Counted from the stretch's first letter, positions 8,593 through 18,300 are shown. The stretch: 64,000 bases of DNA from Cryobacterium sp. PAMC25264 (GCF_019443325.1 NZ_CP080383.1:2294001-2358000), one strand, 5' to 3'. Translations and numbers: made by a program. The notes: a model not told the origin generated them from the letters alone.

Positions 8593-9261
8593 ATGGCTTC
8601 CCGAACTGCGCGTGTGCGCGGCACGCTGACCTCCTGGGACGACGACCGCGGCTTCGGCTTCATCACCCCCACCGAGGGCACCGGCAAGACCTTCGTGCAC
8701 ATCAAGGCCTTCCCGGCCCGGTCGACCCGTCCGCAGTTGGGTGAGGCGCTCACCTTCGAGGTGGAGAACGTGTCCGGCGGCAAGAGCAAGGCCATGCGGG
8801 TGCGTCCGGCGGGCCGGCAGGGGCGCCCGGCGGGTCAGCGGATGCCGTCGACCGCGCAGCGCCCGGCCTCGCGCAACCGCTCAGGCGCCGCCCGGTACCT
8901 GCCGATCCTGCTCTTCGCGCTCGGCTATCTCGTGGTCAACGCGCTCTGGCCGATCCCGCTGTGGGTGGCTGGCGTCTACCTCGTGGCGAGCCTCGTCTGC
9001 TTCCTCTTCTACGCGGTCGACAAGTCCGCCGCGGGCGCGGGCCGCTGGCGCATCTCGGAGACGACCCTGCTCCTGTGGGGTGTCGTGGGCGGCTGGCCGG
9101 GCGCCATCGTCGCCCAGCAGACCCTGCGGCACAAGACCCAGAAGGTCAGTTTCCGGCGGGCGTTCGGGGGCACCGTGGTCGCGAACCTCATCGTGTTCGC
9201 GGTGTTCGCGACGCCGGCGTTCGCCCTGTTCGTGGAGTGGACGAAGCGGCCCCTGCTCTGA
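8593..9261 (+). CDS. Cold-shock domain protein fused to DUF1294 membrane domain
   Basis: A 222-residue fusion. Residues about 4-70 form a cold-shock fold (RVRGTLTSWDDDRGFGFITP with the RNA-binding aromatic patch, then FVHIKAF). A basic Gly/Arg/Pro linker follows. The C-terminal half is DUF1294, with about four membrane helices and the family's YAVDKSAAGAGRWRISE and GGWPGAIVAQQTLRHKTQK motifs. Nucleic-acid binding should therefore happen at the inner face of the membrane. ATG 8593 is chosen because the cold-shock domain starts immediately after it. The architecture occurs widely in bacteria but its role is unknown. Confidence 0.92.
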   Translation: MASRTARVRGTLTSWDDDRGFGFITPTEGTGKTFVHIKAFPARSTRPQLGEALTFEVENVSGGKSKAMRVRPAGRQGRPAGQRMPSTAQRPASRNRSGAARYLPILLFALGYLVVNALWPIPLWVAGVYLVASLVCFLFYAVDKSAAGAGRWRISETTLLLWGVVGGWPGAIVAQQTLRHKTQKVSFRRAFGGTVVANLIVFAVFATPAFALFVEWTKRPLL

Positions 9262-9294
9262 CGTCGGCGACCCCGACCGACGGCTCCCTCGTCG

Positions 9295-9444
9295 TTACTC
9301 GGGCGGGCGCGCTGCGCCGGACTGCGCCCATTTCACGTGATCCCGCATACCGAAGCGCACACCGAGCCTGATCACCCAAAATAGGGCGAACCCGGCAACC
9401 GCAACGACGAGAAGGTAGATGAGAAGTCCTATTAGGCTGGTCAT
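9295..9444 (-). CDS. Small single-helix membrane protein (49 aa)
   Basis: ATG at 9444 opens a 49-codon frame to TAA at 9297-9295. The protein starts MTSLIGLLIYLLVVAVAGF, continues ALFWVIRLGVRFGMRDHV and ends AARPPE. It has one long hydrophobic helix followed by a basic amphipathic stretch, a pattern I associate with short conserved actinobacterial membrane proteins. It is convergent with the cold-shock/DUF1294 gene (33 bp between stops) and in line with the HxlR gene upstream. No function is known to me. The compositional pattern argues that it is a real gene rather than chance. Confidence 0.6.
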   Translation of the reverse strand: MTSLIGLLIYLLVVAVAGFALFWVIRLGVRFGMRDHVKWAQSGAARPPE

Positions 9445-9526
9445 CGGGCAAATCTATCGTTGAACCTGCCGAGGAAGAAATACCGGCGCGCCGACGACCC
9501 CCCTGGTGCGCGCCGACCGGATGCGC

Positions 9527-9928
9527 TCAGCCGTCGAATCGAGCGCGGCTCTCCTCGATCTCGGAGCGGTGCCGGTGCGTCCAGTCGATGAACGCCCGAA
9601 CGGGTTCGCTCAGGGTGGTGCCCAGCACGGTGAGCTCGTATTCCACCCGCGGCGGCGATTCGGGATAGCTGGTGCGCGAGACCAGTCCGTCGCGTTCCAG
9701 CGCGCGCAGCGTGCGCGTGAGCATCCGGTGGGAAATGCCCGGAATGTCGACCATGAGATGGGTGAACCGCACCGGCCCTGCAGTGAGGGCACGGATCACG
9801 CTCATGGACCACTTGTCGCTGGTCAACGAGAAGACGTCGCGCACCAGGGCACGGGAACTCGGCTCCCGGCACAGCGCATCCGAATCGGGGTCGAGCGTGA
9901 CATTGGTTTCTGCGGGCAGCGCTGTCAT
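9527..9928 (-). CDS. HxlR-family winged-helix transcriptional regulator
   Basis: A 133-residue DNA-binding protein. The HxlR winged helix is clear: LTSDKWSMSVIRALTAGPVR, then FTHLMVDIPGISHRMLTRTL (recognition helix), RALERDGLVSR and the wing PPRVEYELTVLG. A cysteine sits in the N-terminal part (DALCREPSSRALV), where redox or aldehyde sensors of the family keep their reactive Cys. ATG 9928 is chosen because a purine-rich GAAGGGAAG lies upstream and the family rarely extends further. It is divergent from an FMN reductase gene; matching 13-bp palindromes lie beside each start, so it probably controls both genes. Confidence 0.9.
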   Translation of the reverse strand: MTALPAETNVTLDPDSDALCREPSSRALVRDVFSLTSDKWSMSVIRALTAGPVRFTHLMVDIPGISHRMLTRTLRALERDGLVSRTSYPESPPRVEYELTVLGTTLSEPVRAFIDWTHRHRSEIEESRARFDG

Positions 9929-9948
9929 CCCGGATTTCTTCCCTTCGT

Positions 9949-9961
9949 GTGCGTCACGCAC
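9949..9961. promoter_or_regulatory. Candidate HxlR operator 1
   Basis: GTGCGTCACGCAC is a perfect inverted repeat (GTGCGT / ACGCAC around C), 20 bp upstream of the regulator's start. A second 13-mer with the same arms lies at 10026-10038, and related half-sites (AGTGCGCGAC, GGTGCGGGAC) fall between them. Confidence 0.6.
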
Positions 9962-10025
9962 CTCAAAGTGCGCGACTCGGTGCGGGACTAAAACCGCGGC
10001 GGAACCGCTTCCCAGTACTGCCAAC

Positions 10026-10038
10026 GTGCATTACGCAC
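10026..10038. promoter_or_regulatory. Candidate HxlR operator 2
   Basis: GTGCATTACGCAC shares the frame GTGC-T-ACGCAC with the site at 9949-9961 and lies 24 bp before the reductase start codon, just ahead of its AAGGAG ribosome site (10050-10055). Its position fits repression of the reductase gene. Confidence 0.6.
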
Positions 10039-10062
10039 AAATAGTTCCCAAGGAGACAAACC

Positions 10063-10647
10063 GTGACCAAGATCGCCATCATTCTCGGCAGCACCCGCCC
10101 CGGACGCAACGGGGAAGCCGTCGCCAAGTGGGTACACGGCATCGCCGAACGCCGCAGCGACGCCGAATTCGAGCTCGTCGACCTCGCCGACTTCCCGCTG
10201 CCGCACTTCGACGAACCGGGGTCGCCCGCGATGGGCGTCTACTCGAACGACCACACCAAGGCGTGGTCGGCCAAGATCGCCGAGTTCGACGGTTACGTCT
10301 TCGTGACGCCCGAGTACAACCACTCCACCTCCGGAGTACTGAAGAACGCTCTCGACTACCTCTACACGGAGTGGAACAACAAGGCCGCCGCATTCGTGAG
10401 CTACGGCGGCGTCGGCGGGGCACGGGCAGTGGAACACCTGCGGCTCATCGCTTCCGAGCTGCAGCTGGCGACCGTGCGTGCCCAGGTGGCCATCTCGCTC
10501 ATCACTGAGTTCGAGAACTACTCCGTCTTCACGCCCGGCGATTACCTGCTGCCCCAGGTGGACACCATGCTCGACCAGGTGGTCGCCTGGTCGAAGGCGC
10601 TCGAGCCGCTGCGCGCCACGGATGGCCAGGAGCAGGCTGCCGCCTAG
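10063..10647 (+). CDS. NADPH-dependent FMN reductase (flavodoxin-like)
   Basis: A 194-residue flavodoxin-fold oxidoreductase that would use NAD(P)H and FMN to reduce quinones, azo compounds or similar. The phosphate-binding loop is IILGSTRPGRNGEAV at the N terminus; the flavin contact VTPEYNHSTSGVLKNALD is the family's PEYN..P/S..LKNAID signature. YGGVGGARAVEHLR follows. The start is GTG 10063 with AAGGAG seven bases upstream. It is divergent from an HxlR regulator, an arrangement typical of electrophile- or quinone-responsive pairs. Confidence 0.93.
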   Translation: MTKIAIILGSTRPGRNGEAVAKWVHGIAERRSDAEFELVDLADFPLPHFDEPGSPAMGVYSNDHTKAWSAKIAEFDGYVFVTPEYNHSTSGVLKNALDYLYTEWNNKAAAFVSYGGVGGARAVEHLRLIASELQLATVRAQVAISLITEFENYSVFTPGDYLLPQVDTMLDQVVAWSKALEPLRATDGQEQAAA

Positions 10648-10663
10648 CCCTCGTTTTCGCGGT

Positions 10664-10725
10664 GCGCGGGTCAGGCGCCGCTGAGCCGGTGGCGTGCCAC
10701 CAGCGCAGCGGCGCCCCGCCCGCGC
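10664..10725. repeat. 62-bp palindromic element between convergent genes
   Basis: The 30-nt left arm (10664-10693) and right arm (10696-10725) form an imperfect hairpin around GT. It is the same family as the elements at 5935, 14063, 25369 and 26053. It sits between the stops of the FMN reductase and proline symporter genes, so it could also act as a transcription terminator for both. Confidence 0.88.
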
Positions 10726-10760
10726 ATCCCGAGCAGCGGCGCCCGGGCAAGCAGTTCGGA

Positions 10761-12266
10761 CTAGACGGCCGCCTTCTCGGGCGCGATGTAGTCCTGCCGA
10801 GCCTCTGCCGCAGCGGTGTCGAACTCGGTCTCGATCTCGGTGGACGCCGTGTAGGTGAACAGGGAGACCACCACCGCCACGAGCAGGCTCGCCGCGAAGC
10901 CGGGCACGATCTCGTACATCGTGGCGCTGAGCGGAGAGTTGCCCCAGATGAACACGACGACCGCACCGGTGACCATACCGGCCAGCGCGCCCCAGGTGGA
11001 GAGCTTCTTCCAGTACAGCGAGAGCAGCACGACGGGGCCGAAGGCCGCGCCGAAACCGGCCCAGGCGAAGCCGACGAGCTCGAGGATGGTGGCGTCACGG
11101 TTGAGCGCGATCAGCCCGGCCACGAGGGCCACGAGCAGCACGCCGAGGCGGCCGAGCATCACCATCTGCTTGGGGCTCGCATCCTTCTTGCCCACGATCT
11201 TGTAGAGGTCCTCCACCAGCGCCGACGAGCAGACGATCAGCTGCGACGAGATGGTGCTCATGATCGCCGCCAGCACCGCGGCCAGCACCAGACCGGCCAC
11301 GAACGGGTGGAACAGGATCTGCGAGAGCAGCAGGAACACGGTCTCGGGGTTGCTCAGGGTGACGTCGGGGTTCTGCTGGAAGTAGGCGATACCGATCAGC
11401 GCGGTGGCCACGGCGCCGAGCGCGGTGATGACCATCCAGCCGATGCCGATGCGGCGACCGGCCCTGGCGTCCTGCGGGCTGCGCAGCGCCATGAAGCGCA
11501 CGAGGATGTGCGGCTGGCCCACATAGCCCAGGCCCCACGCGGCGGCGGAGATGACACCGAGCACGGATCCGCCGGCGGTGAGCGAGAGCAGGTCGGGGTT
11601 GACCTCGCGGATCGAGTCGATGGTGGCGCCGAGGCCGCCGGTCTTGGTGAGCGCGACCAGGGGCACCACGATGAGGGCCGCGAGCATGAGCAGGCCCTGG
11701 GCCACGTCGGTGAGGGTAGCACCGAGGAAGCCGCCGAAGAGTGTGTAGAGCAGGGTAACGCCGGCGACGATGAGCATGCCGACGAGGAAGGTGGAACCGA
11801 ACGAGTTCTCGAAGAACACCCCGCCGGCGACCATGCCGGAGGAGACGTAGAAGGTGAAGAACACGAGGATGATCAGGCCCGAGACCACGCGCAGCATCCG
11901 GGACGAGTCCTTGAGCCGGTTCTCGAAGAAGCTCGGCAGGGTGATGGAGTTGTTCGACACGTGGGTGTACGAGCGCAGGCGCGGAGCCACGAACTTCCAG
12001 TTCAGCCACGCGCCGATGGTCAGGCCGATGGCGATCCAGGCCTCCACGAGGCCGGACACGTATATGGCGCCGGGCAGGCCCAACAGCAGCCAGCCGGACA
12101 TGTCGGAGGCGCCGGCGCTCAGCGCCGCGGTGCCGGGCTTGAGGCCGCGGCCGGCGAGCATGTAGTCGTCGAGATCCTTGGTCTGCCTGAAGGCGAACCA
12201 GCCGATGGCGAGCATCCCGGCGAAGTACAAAACAATCGCGACAAGCTGAAAAGTCTGATCAGTCAT
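10761..12266 (-). CDS. putP: Sodium/proline symporter
   Basis: Imports L-proline with Na+ across the cytoplasmic membrane. The 501-residue protein has the sodium:solute symporter fold with about 13 helices. Family hallmarks are FRQTKDLDDYMLAGRGL near the N terminus, LSAGASDMSGWLLLGLPGA (Na+ site region), LPSFFENRLKD, GGFLGATLTDVAQG and the AAILAAIMSTISSQLIVCSS-type helix with its SSQL motif. ATG 12266 is chosen because AAGGACT precedes it and the longer frame adds only charged, non-conserved residues. It is convergent with the reductase and is transcribed alone. Confidence 0.93.
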   Translation of the reverse strand: MTDQTFQLVAIVLYFAGMLAIGWFAFRQTKDLDDYMLAGRGLKPGTAALSAGASDMSGWLLLGLPGAIYVSGLVEAWIAIGLTIGAWLNWKFVAPRLRSYTHVSNNSITLPSFFENRLKDSSRMLRVVSGLIILVFFTFYVSSGMVAGGVFFENSFGSTFLVGMLIVAGVTLLYTLFGGFLGATLTDVAQGLLMLAALIVVPLVALTKTGGLGATIDSIREVNPDLLSLTAGGSVLGVISAAAWGLGYVGQPHILVRFMALRSPQDARAGRRIGIGWMVITALGAVATALIGIAYFQQNPDVTLSNPETVFLLLSQILFHPFVAGLVLAAVLAAIMSTISSQLIVCSSALVEDLYKIVGKKDASPKQMVMLGRLGVLLVALVAGLIALNRDATILELVGFAWAGFGAAFGPVVLLSLYWKKLSTWGALAGMVTGAVVVFIWGNSPLSATMYEIVPGFAASLLVAVVVSLFTYTASTEIETEFDTAAAEARQDYIAPEKAAV

Positions 12267-12432
12267 TGAGTCCTTAAGGTCGGATTCCCGGCGTTCGGGC
12301 ACAGCTATGCCCCCATTAGGGGGACGAGAAGTCGCCCAGTCTGGCACAGTTGGGGTTTCCTGTGAAGTCTCACAGCCCCACCGACCGCCGCTGGCACCCC
12401 GCCGATCTCACTCATAGCCCCGGTCAGGGCCT

Positions 12433-12529
12433 AACTCCTGCAATTTTCAAACCGAGGGCAGCGGATGCCCGGAATTGTGCCCGGAATTGTGCGGCATCCG
12501 TCGGCCGTCGGACCGAAATTGCAGGAGTT
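12433..12529. repeat. Inverted-repeat element (copy 1), relative of 30878-30964
   Basis: The outer arms AACTCCTGCAATTT (12433-12446) and GAAATTGCAGGAGTT (12515-12529) are reverse complements. Inside them CGGATGCC pairs with GGCATCCG, and CCCGGAATTGTG occurs twice in tandem. The 30.9-kb copy shares the outer AACTC-TGCAATTT sequence and the inner GGATGCC/GGCATCC stem. It lies in the 272-bp gap between the putP start and the POT transporter end. Confidence 0.8.
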
Positions 12530-12538
12530 GTGCTCGCG

Positions 12539-14011
12539 CTAGCGCACGCCGTCCATCAGCCGCAGGATCGGCTTGGCGAAGACCGCCAGGACCAGCCCGA
12601 GCACGATGGCGATGCCACCGAGCACGCCGAAGTACAACTGCTCTGGGGCGACGGCATACCACTGGGCCAGGAGGCCGGATATGGCGCTGCCGAGGGCCAC
12701 GGAGAGGAAGAACAGGGCCACCATCTGGGTCTTGAACAGCTCGGGCGCCAGCTTGGTGGACACCGACAGCCCCACCGGCGAGAGCAGCAGCTCGGCCACG
12801 GTGAAGACCAGCAGGATGCCGACCATCGCCAACAGCGGCGTCGAGTTGGCCGCTCCCCCGGCGAACGGCAGGAACGCCAGGAACGCGAGGCCCATGATCG
12901 CGGTGCCGAATGCGAACTTCACCGGGGTTGACGGCTGCTTGGCGCCCCACTTGGTCCAGAGCATGGCGAACACGCCCGACAGCACAATGATGAAGATCGG
13001 GTTGATCGACTGCACCCACGACACCGGCATCTCCCAGCCGAGGAGAGTGCGGTCCAGGCGCACGTCGGAATAGATCGTCACGACGGTGAACTGCTGCTGG
13101 TAGAGCGACCAGAACGCCACACTCGCGATGAACAGCGGGATGAACGCGTAGACGCGCTTCCGTTCCACCGTGGAGATCTGCCGGTTGCGCAGGATCACGA
13201 TGAAGTAGACCACGGATGCCACGATCGTCACGCCGATGACGATGGTCACCAGGTTCGACGCGGTGATGACCCCGGTGAGCACCAGCACCACGATGAGCAC
13301 GATGGCCGCGGCGGCGATCAGCAGGTAGCGCCGGAACTCACTGCGCGGCAGCGGGTCGGGTACCTCGTGGGACGAGGCGGGCAGCCCCTTGCGCCCGAAG
13401 GAGTACTGCACCAGGCCGATCGCCATGCCCACGGCGGCCAGGCCGAACCCGTAGTGGAAGCCGATCGTGGACTGCAGCAGCCCGGTGAGGATCGGGCCGA
13501 AGAACGCGCCCAGGTTGATGCCGAGGTAGAACAGCGAGAAGCCGGCTTCGCGTCGGGGATCATCCTTGCGGTACAGCGAGCCGACCACGGAGGTGGCGTT
13601 GGCCTTGAGGCCACCGCTGCCCAGCGCGATCAGGATCAGGCCGACCACCACCCCTGCGACCCCGGGGATCAGTGCCAGGGCGATGTGCCCGATCATGATG
13701 ATCACGGCGCTGGCGTAGAGCACCCGTTCGGAGCCGGCCAGCCGGTCGGCGACCCAGGCGCCCAGGATGGTGGAGAGATACACCGCGCCGCCGTACGCGC
13801 CGACGATGCCGGCCGCGGTGGCCTGCGGAATATCCAGGCCGCCATCCGCTGCCGAGTAGTACAAATACAGCAGCAGGATGCCCTGCATTCCGTAGAACGA
13901 GAAGCGCTCCCACATCTCCACGCCGAAGATGCTGGCCAGCGCTCGAGGCTGTCCGAAGAAGCGGTGGTCGTCCTGGGTTTTGCCCGGATCAGGCACCGCG
14001 ATCTTCGTCAT
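12539..14011 (-). CDS. POT-family di/tripeptide:proton symporter, copy 1
   Basis: Imports di- and tripeptides with protons (PTR2/DtpT type). The 490-residue protein has the POT signatures: EMWERFSFYGMQGILLLYLY in helix 1 (the ExxERFxYYG proton-coupling motif, here EMWERFSFYG), GAYGGAVYLSTILGAWVADR, and FSLFYLGINLGAFFGPILTG (the F-Y-x-x-I-N-x-G motif). ATG 14011 directly precedes the conserved DDHRFFGQP. A close paralogue in the same orientation occupies 21549-23021; the proteins differ mainly at the N terminus and in one loop. Between them lies the Wadjet/toxin-antitoxin cassette. Confidence 0.92.
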   Translation of the reverse strand: MTKIAVPDPGKTQDDHRFFGQPRALASIFGVEMWERFSFYGMQGILLLYLYYSAADGGLDIPQATAAGIVGAYGGAVYLSTILGAWVADRLAGSERVLYASAVIIMIGHIALALIPGVAGVVVGLILIALGSGGLKANATSVVGSLYRKDDPRREAGFSLFYLGINLGAFFGPILTGLLQSTIGFHYGFGLAAVGMAIGLVQYSFGRKGLPASSHEVPDPLPRSEFRRYLLIAAAAIVLIVVLVLTGVITASNLVTIVIGVTIVASVVYFIVILRNRQISTVERKRVYAFIPLFIASVAFWSLYQQQFTVVTIYSDVRLDRTLLGWEMPVSWVQSINPIFIIVLSGVFAMLWTKWGAKQPSTPVKFAFGTAIMGLAFLAFLPFAGGAANSTPLLAMVGILLVFTVAELLLSPVGLSVSTKLAPELFKTQMVALFFLSVALGSAISGLLAQWYAVAPEQLYFGVLGGIAIVLGLVLAVFAKPILRLMDGVR

Positions 14012-14062
14012 TGTTTCGACGTTACTCCGCTGGCGGGGGCCCAAGGTCCTCTCAAAGGTCCA

Positions 14063-14124
14063 GCGCGGGTGTCCCGCCGCTGCGCGGGAAGCGTGCCTCC
14101 CGCGTAACGGCGCCATACCCGCGC
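14063..14124. repeat. 62-bp palindromic element upstream of POT copy 1
   Basis: The left arm 14063-14092, GT centre and right arm 14095-14124 match the family consensus (right arm GCC-CCCGCG-AACGGCGCC---CCCGCGC). It lies between the jetD stop and the POT gene start, so it marks the boundary of the defence cassette. Confidence 0.87.
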
Positions 14125-14155
14125 ATCGCCAACACCCTCGACTGCACCGGCTAGC

Positions 14156-15343
14156 TCACCCGTGTGCGAGGAGCGGAGAGCCCGCGGCCAGCAACTTCGC
14201 CAATGCAGACTCCCAGTCGATCCGCTCCTGCTCGAGCCGCACGTTTCCTTCCGAACGGATGCGGTCAAGCGCACGCTGTTCGCCGGTCGTCAGGCTCGGG
14301 TAGGTTCCGCCGGCGGCCTTCGGTTCCGGCACCCACAGGTCGCGGTAGGCCAACAGTGTGTCCTCATCCATGAGCACGCTCGTGACATTGTCACAGCCCG
14401 AGCGCAAGGTGTGCAGAATCGAGAATCCGTCCGAGTCCAGGTCGCCCCAGTACACCACGCGCCCCTGCTGGATCCAGGGAATGAGCGCGAGGCGGTTCAC
14501 GCCGTACCCGCTGCCGTGCACGACGACGGCTCCGGGCAGCTCGGGCATTGAGAACATGGTCTCGAGGTTCTCGAACACGAATATCACGCTCGGCACCACA
14601 CCCAGCGCAGCAAGCTCGTCGACCGGGGCCAGTACATCGCGCAGCCCGCCGGGGCGGAGCGCCGGATCGAGGAAGTGCACTCGCACCAGGTTGGGCGCGT
14701 CGAGCAGGCCGAGAGACACCCGCCCGCTGACCGCGGTGTGCAGGCTCTCGACGATAGAGCGGTGACCCTCCAGCCACTTCGTGTCGATCCCGCGAATGGG
14801 CAGCTGCCGAATGCGCCAGCCGGATGCCGGATGTTCGGCGAGCCACCCCACCACCTGGATCAGGGTGGCGAAGTCGGCCGCCGGCAACCGCTGTACAGTG
14901 CGGGCGTGGCTGCGCACGGCAGCAGCCAGTGCGGCGGCGGACTCGGCACGGTCGGCGAACTCAGCACGAAGCACGGCCGCGCGGTCCCGGAGCACCCGCC
15001 AGTCACGGCCCGGAGAGCTTCCGGCGAACGCCGCTATCGCATCCGCACCGGTGAGGACGCATCGTTCCGGCACCATTTGTGCGCCGACCCGTGACCACTG
15101 CCGGCTGCCCCAGGTCACGTCGAGAGTCGCCTCCGCGGCATCGGCCTGCTGCCATGCGCGCACCCACTCCATCGAGGCACTCTGGTCGTCGAGCGCCGCC
15201 CGCTCGGTGGGCGGATGCAGCACAACCTCGAGCCGGGCGTCGCTGCCACCGCCGGCCGCCCAGTCCCGCTGCTCAGCGAGAACCTTCTTCAGCGCCCTCG
15301 CTCGAGCCTCGGCGACGGATACCATGCCGCGACCGGCGCCCAT
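14156..15343 (-). CDS. jetD: Wadjet defence protein JetD (DUF3322-DUF2220, Toprim-like nuclease)
   Basis: Nuclease subunit of the Wadjet system, which cleaves closed circular plasmid DNA after the SMC-like JetABC motor extrudes loops. The 395-residue protein has an N-terminal DUF3322 arm and a C-terminal DUF2220 Toprim-like fold. Candidate metal ligands are E258 in VFENLETM and D301/D303 in YWGDLDSDG. The segment LPIRGIDTKWLEGHR at about 181-195 is a family signature. Its ATG overlaps the TGA of jetC in the frameshift-corrected reading (15341-15345), so translation is coupled. It is last in jetABCD. Confidence 0.93.
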   Translation of the reverse strand: MGAGRGMVSVAEARARALKKVLAEQRDWAAGGGSDARLEVVLHPPTERAALDDQSASMEWVRAWQQADAAEATLDVTWGSRQWSRVGAQMVPERCVLTGADAIAAFAGSSPGRDWRVLRDRAAVLRAEFADRAESAAALAAAVRSHARTVQRLPAADFATLIQVVGWLAEHPASGWRIRQLPIRGIDTKWLEGHRSIVESLHTAVSGRVSLGLLDAPNLVRVHFLDPALRPGGLRDVLAPVDELAALGVVPSVIFVFENLETMFSMPELPGAVVVHGSGYGVNRLALIPWIQQGRVVYWGDLDSDGFSILHTLRSGCDNVTSVLMDEDTLLAYRDLWVPEPKAAGGTYPSLTTGEQRALDRIRSEGNVRLEQERIDWESALAKLLAAGSPLLAHG

Positions 15344-18300
15344 CAGGCGCTCTCGTCATCCCGGTAGACGACCGCGGCCGTGCGCGAATCCCGTCTCGTG
15401 GTGTTGGTGATGGACGTGAGCCCGCCCACGTACGGCTCGATCGTCTGCAGCAGCTTCTCGGGGTGGCGAGGATCATGTGAAAGCCAAACTCGACGAACAC
15501 GTCCATCGCCATCCGCGTATACCGGCTGTCGGCCTTATCGAAAGCTTCGTCGAGGATGATGGTGGCGTACGAGGGCAGGTCGTCTTCGTCAGCGGCGAGC
15601 TGATAGCGCAAGGCCGCGGCCAGGCAGAAGATCACGAGCTTCTGGCGCTGTCCGCCGGAGAGGCCGGCGCTGGAGTCGTGCACATTCATCACCCGGCCGG
15701 CCAAGTCGATCTCACTAGCCATGAACGTGACGTGCTGGCGGGTGTCCAGGCAGCGCCGGCCCCAGGCCACGTCAGCGTGGTCCGTGGACGCGAGGCGCTG
15801 CATCACTCGATTGAGCACAGCGAAACGCTGTTCGGCGGCGGCCAGAGTGTCCTCTCCCCAGGCTCCGTCAACGACGGTCTTCAGGTCGGCCATGAACTGC
15901 AGTACCTCAGGCGTGCGTCGCGTCTTTACATCGATCCGCAGGTACCGTTCCACGTCGAATCGCGACCGCCCGAGCGAGAAATTGACCGGTTCGATGCGGT
16001 CAACGACGAGTTTGGGGGCATCTCGGATGTCCGAGGCGAGGTGTCCGATCAGGTCCCGTGACTTGTCACGCAGCAGCTTGAGGAAGTTGCCCTCATGCTC
16101 GGGCAACCCGCGCTCAACGATGCCCGCGAGCAAAGCCGAGTAGCCGCCGCGGTCGTCGATGGAGGTGGTCAGATCTGCGCCCGCCGCAGGCCAGGCGGTC
16201 TTGAACACGGTGGCTCCCGAAGCGAATTCGGTTTCCGCGCGACGGAGCATCGCCTGCGCGACGCTTGCTTCCTTGTACAGGGTCTCGCTGACCTTGCGCC
16301 CGATGTCGCCGACGTTGCGACGGTCGATTTTGCGTTGCACCGCGCGGTATCGCGTGCCCAGTGCGGCGGTGTCGGCCTCGCGAAGCTGCGGATCGTGACC
16401 ACGACCTTCCAGGTCCCGGATGAGTTCGGTCACCTCCCGCAGGGTGACGTCGCCCTGGCTGAGTTCAAGCGCCTTCGCCCGTGCCCGAGTCTCGGCGTCG
16501 CGGAAGTTCTCGCGAGCCTGCTCCGCTGCTCCGAGCGCGTGTTGGAGTTCCACGTTATCGGTGGTCAAGGCCCGCAGCTGTCGCTGTCGGGTCCGCACCA
16601 GTTCGTCGGCGGCGGCCCGGTCGAGCTCTGTCCAGTCCTGCACCAGAACGCGTTCGAAGACAGTGCGCTGCTTGGTGGCGGCATCCCTTTCGGATTGCGC
16701 CCGGGTGAGGCGGCCGCCGGCATCCAGACGCTGCCGTTCCGCCGCGCGCCGGCGCTCGAGTAGCAGCTCGATCTTTGCCTCGTTGTCGGCGCCGAGAATC
16801 CACTGGGACCGGTCGTCGATGCGGTGACGGTCGTTCTTCTCGTATCGCCGTGCAGACTTCTTGATCTGCCCACCGATGGTCACCCCGCGGTCGACCCGGT
16901 CGAGGTCATCGGGGTGGTCCACGCAGGACACGTCGAACTCGGCCGCGGTGCGGGCGACCAACCAGTCCCGGAAGGGCCCATTGGCGAACCGAATGCGGTG
17001 CAGCAGGGAGTTGGGGGCGCGCGCCCCCCGGGGCGCATCGGCGATCGCGGGTACGGCCTCGAACACCAGACGGGCACCGAGGTTGCGGGCCTCCACGCGA
17101 CGGCGCACCTCGTGCAGGTAGTCGTCGCGCACCAGCAGGGCGCTCGCGAGCGGGAAGAGGACTCGTTCGATGGCCCCACTCCAATTCGCGAACTCTGGAA
17201 GCACCTCGATGAGCTCCCCGGCGAAGGGCAGGGCCGTCTCGGCCACACCAAGTTCTTCGGCGAGGCGTTTGCGAGCGAGGAGCAGCCCAGCCGGCAGATT
17301 ACTCCGGCGTTGGCGCAGCTCGGTCAGTTCCCGGTCGATGACGCCGAGTTCTTTGCCAGCATCGAAGTACAGCTGGTTGTCGTCATGGTCGTGAGCGGCC
17401 TCCGGAGGCGACTCCGCGAGCACCCGCCGTGACGATTCCTGGAATTCGGCGAACTCCTCGCCGTTCTGCGGGGCCGGGTCGACCCCCACCCCCGTGAGTT
17501 CCTCCGCAAACCGAGCGAAGTCCTTGGCAGTACGGTCGGCGGCCGCGACGGCGTCGACGACCCGTTCCTGCGCCTGGGCGGCGTCATTCCCGCCCGATTG
17601 GAGCGACCGCCGCTCGGCTGCGCGCACGGTTTCCTCGGCGTCGTCGCGGGCGGCATCCGCTCGGCGGGATTCGTCGGCGGCCCGTGCCTGCTGCGCGAGC
17701 AACAGCCCACGCTCGTCGGTCGCGATGCTCAGTGTCAGCTGCGTCTGGAACGGGTCGATCAGGGCGCTGAGTCGTTCGGCCTCAGCGGTGTTCGCCGCCG
17801 CGGTTTCGTAGGCGACGATCGATTTGTCCAGCTGCGTGAGGTGATCGGCCTGTTTCCGTAGCTCCACCACGTGCTGGTGCGCCTGGTTGAGTTCGCCAAA
17901 TTGCTCCACGGCGTTCTTGGCCCGGGCAAACGTGGCCGGTTCGTCGAGCATGAAGTCGCGGAACAGCTGGTCGAGACTGCCGAGGTTCTTGGCCGACTGG
18001 GTCTTGTGCAGCAGCTGCAGGGCATTCTGGCTGCCGATGCCGAGCAGGCGTCGCAGCCGTGTGTAGAACGGGGCGTGCGATCCGGTGGTGGTGACCACGG
18101 CGTCCGGCCAGGCGCTCTTGATGCGCTTGGCCTCGATACCTGATGCAACGTACTCGCGAAAATCCAGCAGGCTCACGTCGACCCGGTCGATGAAGCAGGC
18201 GTCTTTGAGGTCGGCCTTGTCGACGCTGGATCCGCGCAGGTGGAACACTCTGACCAGGGTGACCGGGGCATCCCGTTCGTTGTCGAACCGCAGCAGGATT

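Noticed and set aside
12433..12529. Riboswitch upstream of the POT transporter or putP
   Set aside because: Both neighbours are on the minus strand and the element lies between a gene end and a gene start with a related copy between convergent genes at 30.9 kb; no known aptamer pattern is visible.
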